A stretch of 64,000 bases of DNA from Agaricus subrufescens (Eukaryota; Basidiomycota; Agaricomycetes; Agaricales; Agaricaceae). Every line of letters starts with the position of its first letter. Position 1 is the first letter of the stretch. Below the pieces are notes generated by a model. That model did not search any database. It was not told where the DNA came from and saw nothing but the letters and a program-made list of their open reading frames with translations. Below are positions 1 through 10,500 of this stretch, one piece after another. The stretch is from assembly GCA_029945375.1 (NCBI GenBank), contig CM057061.1:1178001-1242000 (forward strand). Reading direction: 5' to 3'. Made by a program: the position numbers and the translations under genes.

Positions 1-59
1 CTACACGATCCTCACCACGACTAACGAAACCCAAAGTGGTCAATTGTTCGTCTAGATAT

Positions 60-640
60 AGTTTTTTTGACATCATGCTGATCTCAAAATTCATCAGCTC
101 GCCTCGGCCATCATGGACATCATCTGCTTATCAATAGTCATTATCGTAAGTCATAATTGACTAGCCGAGCATTTTGTGCGTTCATTTCGGCCTTCCTTCC
201 ATTATAGCAATGTTACCGGACCCGAGCGAGAGATGTTTCATTGGGGCGGTACATTGAGAAACAAGGTACGGCATGCTTTACTTTTGGTATCATGTGCGAA
301 TATCTCTTGATATTTTATATTGTATCCAGGCATCTGCGCTTTCGTCCTTGTCTACGCCATCAACCTTACGAGTATAATTCTATCTTTTCAGTAAGCCAGA
401 TTTTCTGATTCGATTACGACACAAAACATCAATTACGCACTCAGATTAGCTGATGGCACAGGTCTCCCAATGGCCCTTGTTCTGCCAAATCTTGTTGTAT
501 GTAAAACTTTCCTCACTGACGTTACATTGAGACAACTAACGGCAATAAATAATCTGGTATCCCAGGCATGTCGATTGTTGGTGTCACTTGTCCTGTCAAA
601 ACTGGCATATGCCGTTGCTAACGTGAAACCGATTTAAATG
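60..640 (+). pseudogene. Fragment of a multi-pass fungal membrane protein
   Basis: Short hydrophobic stretches separated by plausible small introns can be read here, for example FVLVYAINLTSIILSFQ near 340-390, MALVLPNLVV near 472-500 and ACRLLVSLVLSKLAYAV near 565-620. A hydrophobic helix followed by PNL and a CR(L)L end resembles the C-terminal part of common basidiomycete seven-helix proteins (DUF6533-like). No complete reading frame joins them and the start would lie beyond the left edge. It may be a truncated or decayed gene. The family assignment is tentative. Confidence 0.25.
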
Positions 641-1113
641 ACAGAGTCCTTCAACTCCGGGAACGGTGTCAGCCACCCAGCGCGATTGAACTGGAAGCAA
701 GGAACTCTAGAATCGTCCAAGATGCCTTTGACCGCCTTCAAGACAATAGAGATTTTTCTACGATACTCTGAAATGATGAACCTCTCTAGGAACTCGCCTT
801 GTTATAGGTGCTTTCCCTTCCTCAACAACTGTACGATAGCTGGATTATTCATTCCTTTGCACTATTTATCATATTCACACTTGAATGATCATTATCAGAA
901 ACCTTCCTTTGTTACCTTACTCAAAAAAACACAACATAGTAGATAAGCTTCGAGATTAAATAAGCGTATTACGCACTTCCTTTACAAAGACGTACCTGTA
1001 CGAAATTCCCAACCATTGAACCCGAATAGTATCGTGCACAAGTAGATACCTCCCGAGCGCCTGATCCGTATCATCACCTTAAAACTTTAGTGCCCCAAAA
1101 CCTTCTTTGATAT

Positions 1114-2439
1114 TGGATGACTTTCCGTAACTCTAAATAATAGATTTCTCTAAATTTCTAGATTCTAAACTACTTGCCGGAGATGCCGATGGATATATCA
1201 AGTAACTGTGCCAGCGGATCTTGAAAATCTGAAAAACTCCAGACTTGAAGGCCTTTCTAAACTTTCTTACGGTATAACCTAATTTCTCACACTCGATCAG
1301 ATTGTTGGCGGGAAATTACTCAGGTGAGACTAGAGGACGACTAGAGGACGACTTCCCGCAGCGTCTGGAAACACAGAATTTTTTCTAAATCTTATTTCAT
1401 TTGAAACTCCGCCCGTCTATACTCAGGATATTAAACCGTAGACTGTTTAGAATAAATCAAGGCCAATAAACATAGGCAGGGATATAGACTGTGAGTATGA
1501 AATAGGATGGATAGTGCTTGCGTTCAGAACGGTTGATGCACGCACTTCTGCTCATTATGAGATGTCTGAGGCTGAACAACGACAGTGGTTGCAGCTACCG
1601 TTTACAGTTTACCCTTGGACTCAGGCTCTTTCAGCCACTCCTCACTCGGGCCACGGGCATCTGAGAGCACCTCATTCCGAGCAATGATGCACACTCAATC
1701 CGTAGCATTTTTCAATGATAGTGCACTCAAGTTTCGTTGTTCAAAAGCACATACGCCTGAGCTGTGAAATACTGAAGCCGGCCATGATCGGTTGCTGAAG
1801 CAGTGTCTCACGATATTGACCTGAAAGTTGGAGATAGGATCTTACTCGTGACGTCCATAACTCCTTTAATGCATAAAGTGAGGTAATATTCGAGGACTGC
1901 AATCTGGAAGAGGCCCCCTCTTCCAGATTGCAGTCTGGAAAGACGTGAATTTAAAGATCCGCTTTTGCCAAACACCGATTTAGTCAACGGCACGTCCGGC
2001 AATCAGCTGGGACACAATCTGGAAAATATTTCTATTTTTCCAGACGCTACGGGAAGTCGTCCAGTGGCTTGATTATCATCCGCCCTGTGTACACTGGTAT
2101 TTTGACATGCCAGCTAATACCGGCACCGAAAATTCTGTTCTTTGTCCTCCAATGCTTGCAGTTGATGAAATACATGTCTTGGATTTGTTGAGTCGCAAAA
2201 TTCTCATTCATATTGTCGCAATCGAAGTTTTGAAGTTACCCATCACGGTGACACAATGGTGATGCTATCAACTCACGGAGCAGCCCCTGGTATGGTAATA
2301 CCTCTGTTATACCTATTATCTAGTCTATATACATGCGTTACGGTTCAATAGATTTTATAGATTGCGGGGTTTGAAAAATATAATCTAGAATCGTTTGGAA
2401 TCTAGAAATCTAGAGTTTAGAGTTACGGAAAGTCATCCA
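1114..2439. repeat. Fold-back (nested inverted-repeat) element
   Basis: The two ends carry an inverted repeat: TGGATGACTTTCCGTAACTC begins at 1114 and its reverse complement ends at 2439. About 24 bases are perfect and looser similarity continues for about 30 more (TAGATTTCT, CTAGATTC). A second, inner inverted pair lies at about 1346-1378 and 2036-2068 (GGACGACTTCCCG and AGCGTCTGGAAA). A perfect hairpin sits at 1895-1935. No transposase frame is present, so this would be a non-autonomous DNA element or nested MITEs. No clean target-site duplication was found at the outer ends. Confidence 0.55.
1895..1935. repeat. Perfect 19-bp palindrome with 3-nt loop
   Basis: GACTGCAATCTGGAAGAGG at 1895-1913 is exactly matched by its reverse complement at 1917-1935, leaving a CCC loop. 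It lies inside the fold-back element. Perfect arms in otherwise decayed sequence suggest recent formation or maintenance. Confidence 0.8.
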
Positions 2440-2828
2440 TTAATTATATCCATATTTAATCCCAAACGGAGCTGACGAACATTTACATTTATATCGGCCA
2501 CTTTGATACAGGTATATAGGTAAGAAGCGACAAAATACGACCGGTTGTATGTAAGGATATATGTACAGTACATCAGGAGTCGCAAGGCACGGCGACATAA
2601 CAGATGGGAGATCTTATGAGTAACTAATAAAAATAAACAATCAAACACGTAGAAAATCTCTCACCCAGCAAAGGTATCGAATTAAACAATGGGCGCAAAA
2701 AAGAGAGTCAGAAAGGATCGAATGTATAATACTAATATAAATACGACTACGATTGGTCGAAGCGGGAGAAAAAAGTGAATGACATTGGATTATCACCATT
2801 TTGATCATCTTTCACTTTACCACATCGT
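2440..2828. other. Intergenic, 3' flank of the membrane-protein gene
   Basis: AT-rich sequence between the fold-back element and the stop codon at 2829. It should contain the 3' untranslated region of the minus-strand gene. Nothing else was recognised. Confidence 0.5.
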
Positions 2829-4524
2829 CTATTCATAGACAATTGTGACTGCACTCGTGCCAGAAACTGGACGGGACGAAAGAGTGTGGTGCCGTGACGG
2901 GCCCGAGAATAAGGGTGATGGTGGCTCAGCAGAGGCGCCTGCAGAAGCGTAGAAGGGTGACGGGGGTTCAGCAAGTGGACCTGCGGAAGAGTAGAAGGGT
3001 GATGGTGGTTCAGTAGATGAACCTGCAGAAGTGTAATGAGGTGATGGCGGTTCAGTAGATGGGCCTACAGAGGCGTAAAAAGGTGATGGCGGTTCGGTGG
3101 AAGGGCCAGCGGAAGTTAAAACGGAAGCCGGTGCAGCTGTACTACCAGAAGCACTTATAGTACTAGCCGCATCATATGTGAGGTGCCGAGTCTTCACATC
3201 AGGCCTGTGATTTACAAAGGTTTCTGTGATTTCGTAGGCCGGGGGAGGAACATCTTCGTCGTCTTCTATGGAATGCCTATCTTGAACGGTAGAGACAGCA
3301 TCATGTGCAACTGTGATAGACGGCGTTTCGGGCTCCGGATGGTGTAATAACGATGTTTCAGACCGAGCATAATGTGCCGGCGAAGGAATAGCATCGTATT
3401 GTCGAGCATAGGGTAATGATGTTTCAGAATGGGTATAATGGGACGGTGATGCAGCGTCATATATCTGGGACCGAGCAACAATCTGTGGTTGAAGAGGGTA
3501 GTGGGCTTGAGGAGGATAACCATGAGGATTATTATTATAGTCGTAGGACCTGAGATTGGGAGGGTAGGCGTGAGCAGGCTGAGCATCATACTGCCTTTGA
3601 TAAACTACGCTGCGCGAAGGCTGAGCAGCAAATGGGTCGTCACATCGGCTGTGCTCTCCTCCATAATATCCAACTGCAGGTGCATAGGGAGTCTGCTGCT
3701 GAACGGGCGGTGTACGTGGCAACGGCGTGTTTTGAACGTGTCCCTCAATCCTCCTCAGCGGTTGGATAGCTCCTGGCTTTTCCCTGCTGTCGTCCAAGAG
3801 GATTGCAGATCGACGGAATTCAGATGTATTAAATGCCTCGTCATATTGCTTTTTCTTCCGGAATTTTCGGCGCTAAAAAAAGCACATCAGGCTCAGGGAC
3901 GAAAAACGATCAAGCAATCGTACCAAAAGTAAATATACGCCAGCAACTATCAGACCAAGGGCGGCACAACCGCCAACAACGGCTCCTATGAGCACACCAG
4001 TGTTAGTACTTTCAGTTGCAGCGGCCATTGATGCGCTGGGAGCAGGATCGGTAGGCGTGACATCTGCAACTATAGACGGTGCGTGTGATGCCGAAGTCAA
4101 AGGTCGGACAGAAATGCTTGAGGAGGTGGTCGAAGGGGCGGATATGCTCGACGAGGTGGGTGGCAGGCTACTCTGTAAGATACAGGTCATTAGATAGCCT
4201 GGGCTAATCGAGAAAGATAACTAACAGTAAAAGGTAACACTATAGGCACTGTCGTTTGTGAAAGTGAAGAGAGTTGTTTCGAGGGAGCCGGAATAGCTGT
4301 AGGAGGCTGCGCTGGACGAGTGGTAGTGGCTGATTCCACAGGTTTCGGTCGAGGCGTTGGATTCGTTGCAGCAGGCGCCGAGGGAGTGGCAGCTGCAAAT
4401 ATATTAAATCGATGAGCAAAACTTAAATCTCTTACTTACAAGGGTTGGGGTTTGGGACTGCGGCCTGTCGGCGGAATATACTGCTTTTCTGGTTTGAAAT
4501 GCCATGACGCTTCCGAAGGATCAT
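2829..4524 (-). CDS. Single-pass membrane protein, Ser/Thr-rich outside, Pro/Tyr-rich tail
   Basis: Four exons give a continuous frame of 514 residues: 4440-4524, 4226-4392, 3924-4172 and 2829-3872, with GT-AG introns that keep phase. Residues 1-143 are rich in Ser, Thr, Pro and Ala. A transmembrane helix spans about 144-167 (GAVVGGCAALGLIVAGVYLL) and is followed by the basic stop-transfer RRKFRKKK. The remaining tail of about 340 residues is probably cytoplasmic. It is rich in Tyr, Pro and Gln, holds a PPAY motif (PPxY, the kind bound by WW domains such as those of Rsp5 ligases) and has five tandem 14-residue repeats near the end. The layout resembles fungal cell-surface sensors, but no Wsc or other named ectodomain is visible and no clear signal peptide is seen, so type III insertion is possible. 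The function is unknown. Confidence 0.75.
2907..3116 (-). repeat. Five tandem 42-bp coding repeats
   Basis: Five in-frame copies of a 14-residue unit encode variants of SAGPSTEPPSPFYAS in the tail of the membrane protein (residues about 420-489). EPPSP is kept in all five. Each unit offers S/T-P sites and a Tyr, so it may be a phosphorylated or adaptor-binding tract. Copy number may vary between strains. Confidence 0.8.
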
Positions 4525-5454
4525 GGGCGCGGAAAAATTAGACGTATCTCAAGGAGAAAATATAGGAAAGATCGTGCTGGAAAGGATTGGAAGTGGTACT
4601 ATTGCCTCAGAAATACAGTTCTGCCGGGGGGGAGGACGGGGACGAAGCGGGGGAAGGGAAGGAGCTAGAAAACAAGCGGTCACGAGTGATCATCATCGGA
4701 AGGTTTTCTCAGATGCTTACTCGAAGGAGTTGATTGGTGGGCTTATGGCATTACATTAGTTGTTCCATCCTCCGAAACATCAGCCGTGGCATCAATTGTC
4801 AGTGAGATGCTGATTCAGCAACCTATGAGGACTTGAGAGGTAAGGTCGCTGGCTGGTCTTGCTGGTCCTGCGGTGTCCAAAGCATGTCAGCCCAAATACT
4901 TTTGATATTTTTTAGTCGAGTTTAGCTGCCACCTTTGGCCGGATATGTCCGAGCTTCCAGCGCCCAAACTATAGTAGCACTGCACAATAGCATCATAGCA
5001 ATCACTGTCAAGTTTCCTCCGGTCAGGTTCGGCCGAGCACAATATATACCACTCCATCAGTCTCTATATCGAGGTCCAAGCTGGGACAGACGGCTCGAAG
5101 TCCTTTGGTTCTGGCGCCTGACGAAGCCTGCAAGCTGTCGGGAGCCTTTTCGCAGTGGGAAGCGTCGCATAAAGACCCAATACGTTACATCTTAAGGCCC
5201 CTGGGAAGATGCGCCCGAGCTTCACCGGGAAAATTCCTAGGACCTGTCAGGGAAATGCCATTCGACGGCTGGAGAGCAACTTGAACGCTGGAGGTGCTGG
5301 TGAGGGTCCTGGGCAGTCGGATCAAAATTTATTTTCGGCATATTCAACTGCTTTTTCGGCATGACTGTATTTCTGTTGAGTAGGTCGCCGGTCTGCCCGG
5401 GACCCTAACCCCCTTCCCCCTCCTGCACACCTCCTGAACTTTGAAACTTTGGTT
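4525..5454. other. Intergenic between divergent genes
   Basis: This stretch holds the promoters of the minus-strand membrane-protein gene and the plus-strand thioesterase. Short frames here lack family features. A G-rich patch lies at about 4622-4660. No other feature was recognised. Confidence 0.5.
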
Positions 5455-6418
5455 ATGCTTCGGCAGCTCCCTAGGCCATTGTTGTCATTAAACACAACGA
5501 GAAGCGCACTTCGTCGGTGGAAGACGACATCTGTCAGCGTGCGCAGCATTCCTCCATTGTTACCTGAATTCTCAACGAATATTCGAATATTCAGGAGCTT
5601 CAGGCCAAGTTCCATGATCCATCGTCGCCATATCATATTCCTCCTGGAACAAGAGGGCCAGAAGCGCCAGACTCGCCATCACATACCTATGGATTTAACG
5701 CTGCGGCGATTAGTCCTATGGCCAAGGCTCGCGAGCATATGAAAAACCAAGGGTTTGACCCTCAGTCTTTCTGGGAGCAGCGCATCGCCTGGGGAGATCT
5801 CGACTCCTTTCAGTAAGCTTCCATATTACCGCTTCGCACTCCAATACTGACAAGGCAGGCATGTAAACAATGTACGCTATGGTATGTTGTCATTCTTATG
5901 AAGATGAGGATTTTTCACCCCCACGTTGGCCAGCACGTTTCTTCGAGTCCGTAAGTTGATTTCCCTTGAATCGCATCGTTCCAATCATTTACCGAGTCCC
6001 GAAGTCTCGCATACAGTGGATGACTTCGTTCGGTCGCGAGTTAGGAGGTCCTCAAAAGGCTAACGCAATGGTGAAGGGCCAGGGCGTGTCGCTCATCCTG
6101 AAATCCATTGAAATTAAGTTTCGACGACCAGTCACTTATCCTGATTCGGTACGCTGTCGTCGGACATTGACTCGAAACAGTGTACTAAGGACCTATCATT
6201 AGCTCCTAATCGGTTACATGCCTATTCCACCTTCCTCAGACGATACAGATGGTCGTTCTACGCTTCGAATAACGGGTTCGGCCTATTCACTCGCACAAGA
6301 GGCGTTTGTTGCGCATTCCAGGGAAGAGGTAGTCTGGTATGATTATGATCGTCTCAAGAAATGTGATCCCGGAGACCGGGTTAGAGAGGTGGTCTATGGA
6401 AGAATCAAAGCCCAATGA
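5455..6418 (+). CDS. Hot-dog fold (4HBT-like) thioesterase, probably mitochondrial
   Basis: Six exons (5455-5532, 5595-5812, 5859-5881, 5934-5950, 6005-6148, 6203-6418) give an uninterrupted 231-residue frame. The Arg/Ser-rich start (MLRQLPRPLLSLNTTRSALR) looks like a mitochondrial presequence. The segment RIAWGDLDSFQHVNNVRYAR followed by FFES is the 4HBT signature: an Asp, then HVNN, as in acyl-CoA thioesterases and fungal relatives. The C-terminal part reads EEVVWYDYDRLKKCDPG. The likely role is hydrolysis of an acyl-thioester such as acyl-CoA; the substrate is unknown. If the first intron (5533-5594) is not spliced, the frame breaks near 5570, so that intron needs transcript support. Confidence 0.72.
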
Positions 6419-7524
6419 TATGTCTCCTACTTATGGCAACCTGAAACTGCGGAATAGATGTTGAAAGTTGCTTGGAAGTTCGCTCAACGATGGACATTGG
6501 GATTGCTACTCGGAACTGGACCGCCGCTGCCACTTAATCGCCCTGGCACTCCGTTTATCTTGAATTATTCGATGAACAGCTCCACTTGGTGCAACTTATA
6601 GGGCCCAGACCATGGCAAATGGAAGTGTTAAGCAACTGAGAGGTGGAGCTTGATTGATGAAGGTGAAATACGTCTCTTCTTCGTATCCTATCTGTTGGTC
6701 AGGTTCCCGCCTGGCAACCTGCTATCGGACCCCCGTGTCACCAACATTTAAGGAGTTGCTTTGTGATATATTCAGGGGCCCCACTCACCACTAGCTAGCC
6801 CGTTTGGAATCGGCTGTAGAGCGGATATATCTACAGAATATGTAGATTATTCTGTTCGGTCGCCAAGGGTCTTATTAGGAATTCATGTGGTGAAGATAGG
6901 AAGCGGCCGTGGAGTTATGTCGGCGTTGCGCCCCTTTGAAGTTGTCGAACGGTGGAAGAGGTGGTGAACAACTGTTTGTAGTGACATGTCATAGACAATT
7001 TCATAATTGCTCGCGTGCTAACATTCTATTTCATAGATTTGCAACCCTTTCATGGCTTTTCATGTTTGAAAAACAAGCGTTACAAGGATGTCTTTTCAAT
7101 AGGAGCGGTCTATTCCTGGAGCACTGAAAACGATTTTCAAGGAGTTCCGTCAAAGGCGTGTTTCACATTCTTGCCCGGTTTCTAGGTCAAACTCGCGCCG
7201 CAAGGCAAGAGATTACGACTACCTACGATAGCCGTTTATACTTGTCGCGAGAAAGGGCGGAGGTTTCTCGTCGGCTAGAAGAATCAATAGCCTTGTGTAC
7301 GCTATCCCTGACAGGAAGTCCTATACTGCAATCGGAATTGCGTTCGTCGATCGAGTTGTCAGCCAAAACATACATCTCAGATCTGTTGCCAAATCAAACC
7401 TGGAGCCCAGCCTTTTTATTCAAGTGTTAGCCTCCATTGCCTGTTAACTGTCTTCTGGTCCAACCCCACTTCATTTCTCTACTACTCCCTCCCCGCCCAA
7501 CAGGTTTCTGCTTGGTCTTGTGCC
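6419..7524. other. Intergenic, upstream of the Pls-like gene
   Basis: Several frames of 60-90 codons occur but none shows a domain or coherent exon structure. The last 90 bases before 7525 are pyrimidine-rich, as in many basidiomycete promoters and leaders. No RNA gene or repeat was recognised. Confidence 0.5.
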
Positions 7525-10500
7525 ATGTCGGTTCCTCTGTCCTTCTTGCGTGCTCCTGCTCTCCCAAAAGGCGTCGCATTGGGTCGTTGGATAGCTGACC
7601 GCCTTGCAGATTCCTTACACATTAACTCGCTTTTAGACTGCCTATCCTCTACTCCCGACCCAGCTATATTCTCCCCGGATACCACACAGCGGGTCCTCAC
7701 TCACGATCAGTTACGCGCATTTATCTCAACGTTTGTACTCCCTCACTCCCCAACGCATACACCCTTAGGGCCCAACGACCGTGTTCTCGTCGCCCTTCCT
7801 AACGGACCGCTCAACGCTTTAGCCCTGCTTTCGGTTGCATCCTATCATACATGTGCTCCTGTTAACGCTTCTTGCACGCCCAGCGAGCTCAGGGACGACG
7901 CCATTAGGCTAGGAGCCAAGCTTATTCTCGCTTCCACCGACTTGGTGGAACGCCTCGGATTAGGGCTCCTACAAGAAGAACTGGGATGTGATGTTGTTAT
8001 CGCTGAGCCTACTGAAGGGCCGTCTGGGTTCTTCACAATGACTTGCTTGCACAGGAAGACGATCTTTCCCCATGAACCTTCGCGTCCTTCAGCATTAGAC
8101 GATCTATCTCTTGTTCTACAAACATCTGGGACCAGTGGAAAAAAGAAAGTCGTTCCATATTCCCTTCGGACGTTGATTGTGGGAGCATGGGCTGTCGTTC
8201 ACTCGTGGTCTTTAAGAGATAATGACGTTAATCGTGAGTAGAATCGAACAAACCCATTCAATTTCGCACTAAAATGCTTTCTAGTGAACATGATGCCTCT
8301 TTTCCATGTTGGTGGATTTGTACGGAGCTTATGCGCTCCTATTCTTTCTGGGGGCAGTACTATTATGTGTAGCGGTTTTGATGCCGTTGCTTTCTGGGAC
8401 GTGGCTATTCATTTCGGAGCTACTTGGTAAGCGTTAAATTGCTATAGAATCGTAAAAAGCTAAGTCCTTGACGCTCAATCAGGTATTATGGGGCACCAAC
8501 TGTACACCACGCTATCTTATCGTCACGCCCATCTCATGTCAATGCTATGAAAGACTCACGGATGCGCATGATTTGTAACGCTGCAGGCGGACTGCTACCG
8601 TCTCTCGCTTCGGAAATGAAGGAAACTTTCGGCAAAGCAGTGATCCTTCCCTCTTACGGCATGACAGAGTACGTTATTATGATTTTTTTTCACTCTGAAA
8701 TGGACTTAAAGCGGTGGTAATTATACAGGTGCATGCCAATAGCTTCTCCGCCGCAAGACTATCAACTTGAACGTCCCGGTTGCTCGGGCATCTCCTGTGG
8801 ACCAGAATTATCCATACGTGATGCATCGAACATTGATCGTGAATTACCTCAAGGTAACACAGGAGCTGTCGCTGTCCGCGGTTTTCCGATGTTTTCTGGA
8901 TATGAGACGACCCCCGACAGAAATGTGCCGTTAGACCGGTCTTGTTTTTCGTCTGATGGCTGGTTTGATACAGGCGACATGGGCTATCTAGATGTTGATG
9001 GGTACGTGGTAAATTTAGAAGCAGGAGCTCCTCACCTCCAATTGGCAACAGATACCTCTATATTACAGGTCGATCAAAAGAGATCATCAACAAAGGTGGC
9101 GAGGTTATATCTCCGTTTGAGATCGAAGAAGCAATTATAACAGCGGCTAAGGATCGCGTCAAGGTCCGTCATTTCTGACCAGTAATTGACGTTCATATGA
9201 ACTGGCCAGTTTAGAGTACCCTGGCGTTCGCGGTTGGACACGACGTCCTACAAGAGGCAATAGGGGTTGTGATAGTTCCTGTACCCAACAAACCGCGAAT
9301 TGGCCTTCATCAGCTACACGATAGTCTACGGTAAGGATTAGGTCTCTGGTCTTAAAACACCGATGAACACATCCACAGAGATCACCTTCACCCGTCCAAA
9401 TGGCCTTTTGTAGTTGTTTATATGGATGATCTTCCTAAAAATATGTAAGTCCTCTATTTAATTGGAGATAGTAGGTTAAAATTACTCGTCAGCACTGGAA
9501 AAGCCGTTCGCATCAACCTTGCAAAGCGCCTTGGTCTCCCTTCATTCCACGATGGTATTTCAGCCACTCAACGTCATTTCGAGGCACAGGTCCCGCCGCC
9601 GCGTGCATCCCTATCAGAACCAATCCCTTGTTCTCGCGCGCCGTTGAATTCAAAGGGAGTGGAGGCACTCCTTGGACGTATGAAAGAAGTCAAAGAACTT
9701 GCCGTGAATTCATGTCCTGACGGAGCCGTTGAACTGTATCTGAGGGTCGATTCCAAATGTCTTCTGAATTCGGAGGCATTCAAAGCAATTATTTCCCAAG
9801 AAGTCGATGGATACTTGGTACCCGAAATGGTCTATTTGATGCATAGCTCCTTGGCACGAAACAAGGACGGAGAGGTAGACTTTCAAGAAACTAGAAGGTT
9901 GTCTGCTCAATTCAGTTCCGCTTCGATGTCAAGAACAGAGTCTCGCATCAGAGATCTCATGGCCCAAATTCTATCGGTAGATCGCGGCAATATCACTGCT
10001 CAGTCAGACTTCTTCCTGATCGGGGGCAATTCCCTCCTTCTTGGGAAACTCGCCTACCACATTCGTAAAGAGACAGGGACACAGCTTACTGTTTCGTCCC
10101 TGTTCAATAACAGTACGGTCGGCGAAATGGCGGCACTTGTAGATGCCGAAGAGCCAAAGAGATCATTCATGTCGGTGGATGAGAAGGAACGACCGCGTCA
10201 TTCTACTACGACATCCTTGACAGCATTCGGGTTTGAATATGATTATGATCAGGAGTATCAGCTATTCGAAAAGGCAAAGGCGCGCGGGCAAAACCATCCC
10301 CTTTGTTTAATCACTCAGGCGATTCCCGTTTTATTCTTTTACCCACTCAAGGCCGCGCTTACTTGTAAGTGACCGACAGTTACTTTTTTTTTTTTTCTTT
10401 TTTTTTTTTACCGCACCTCACGACTTGACTTGTAGGGTCTCTCTTGCTTTTTACACTATCTTATATTGCACGATTTTTCAATGGAGGTTTCTGGGTAAAA

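Noticed and set aside
5449..5742. Apparent frameshift in the thioesterase near 5570
   Set aside because: A GT-AG intron at 5533-5594 removes it and keeps phase through all later exons, so a pseudogene call is not needed.
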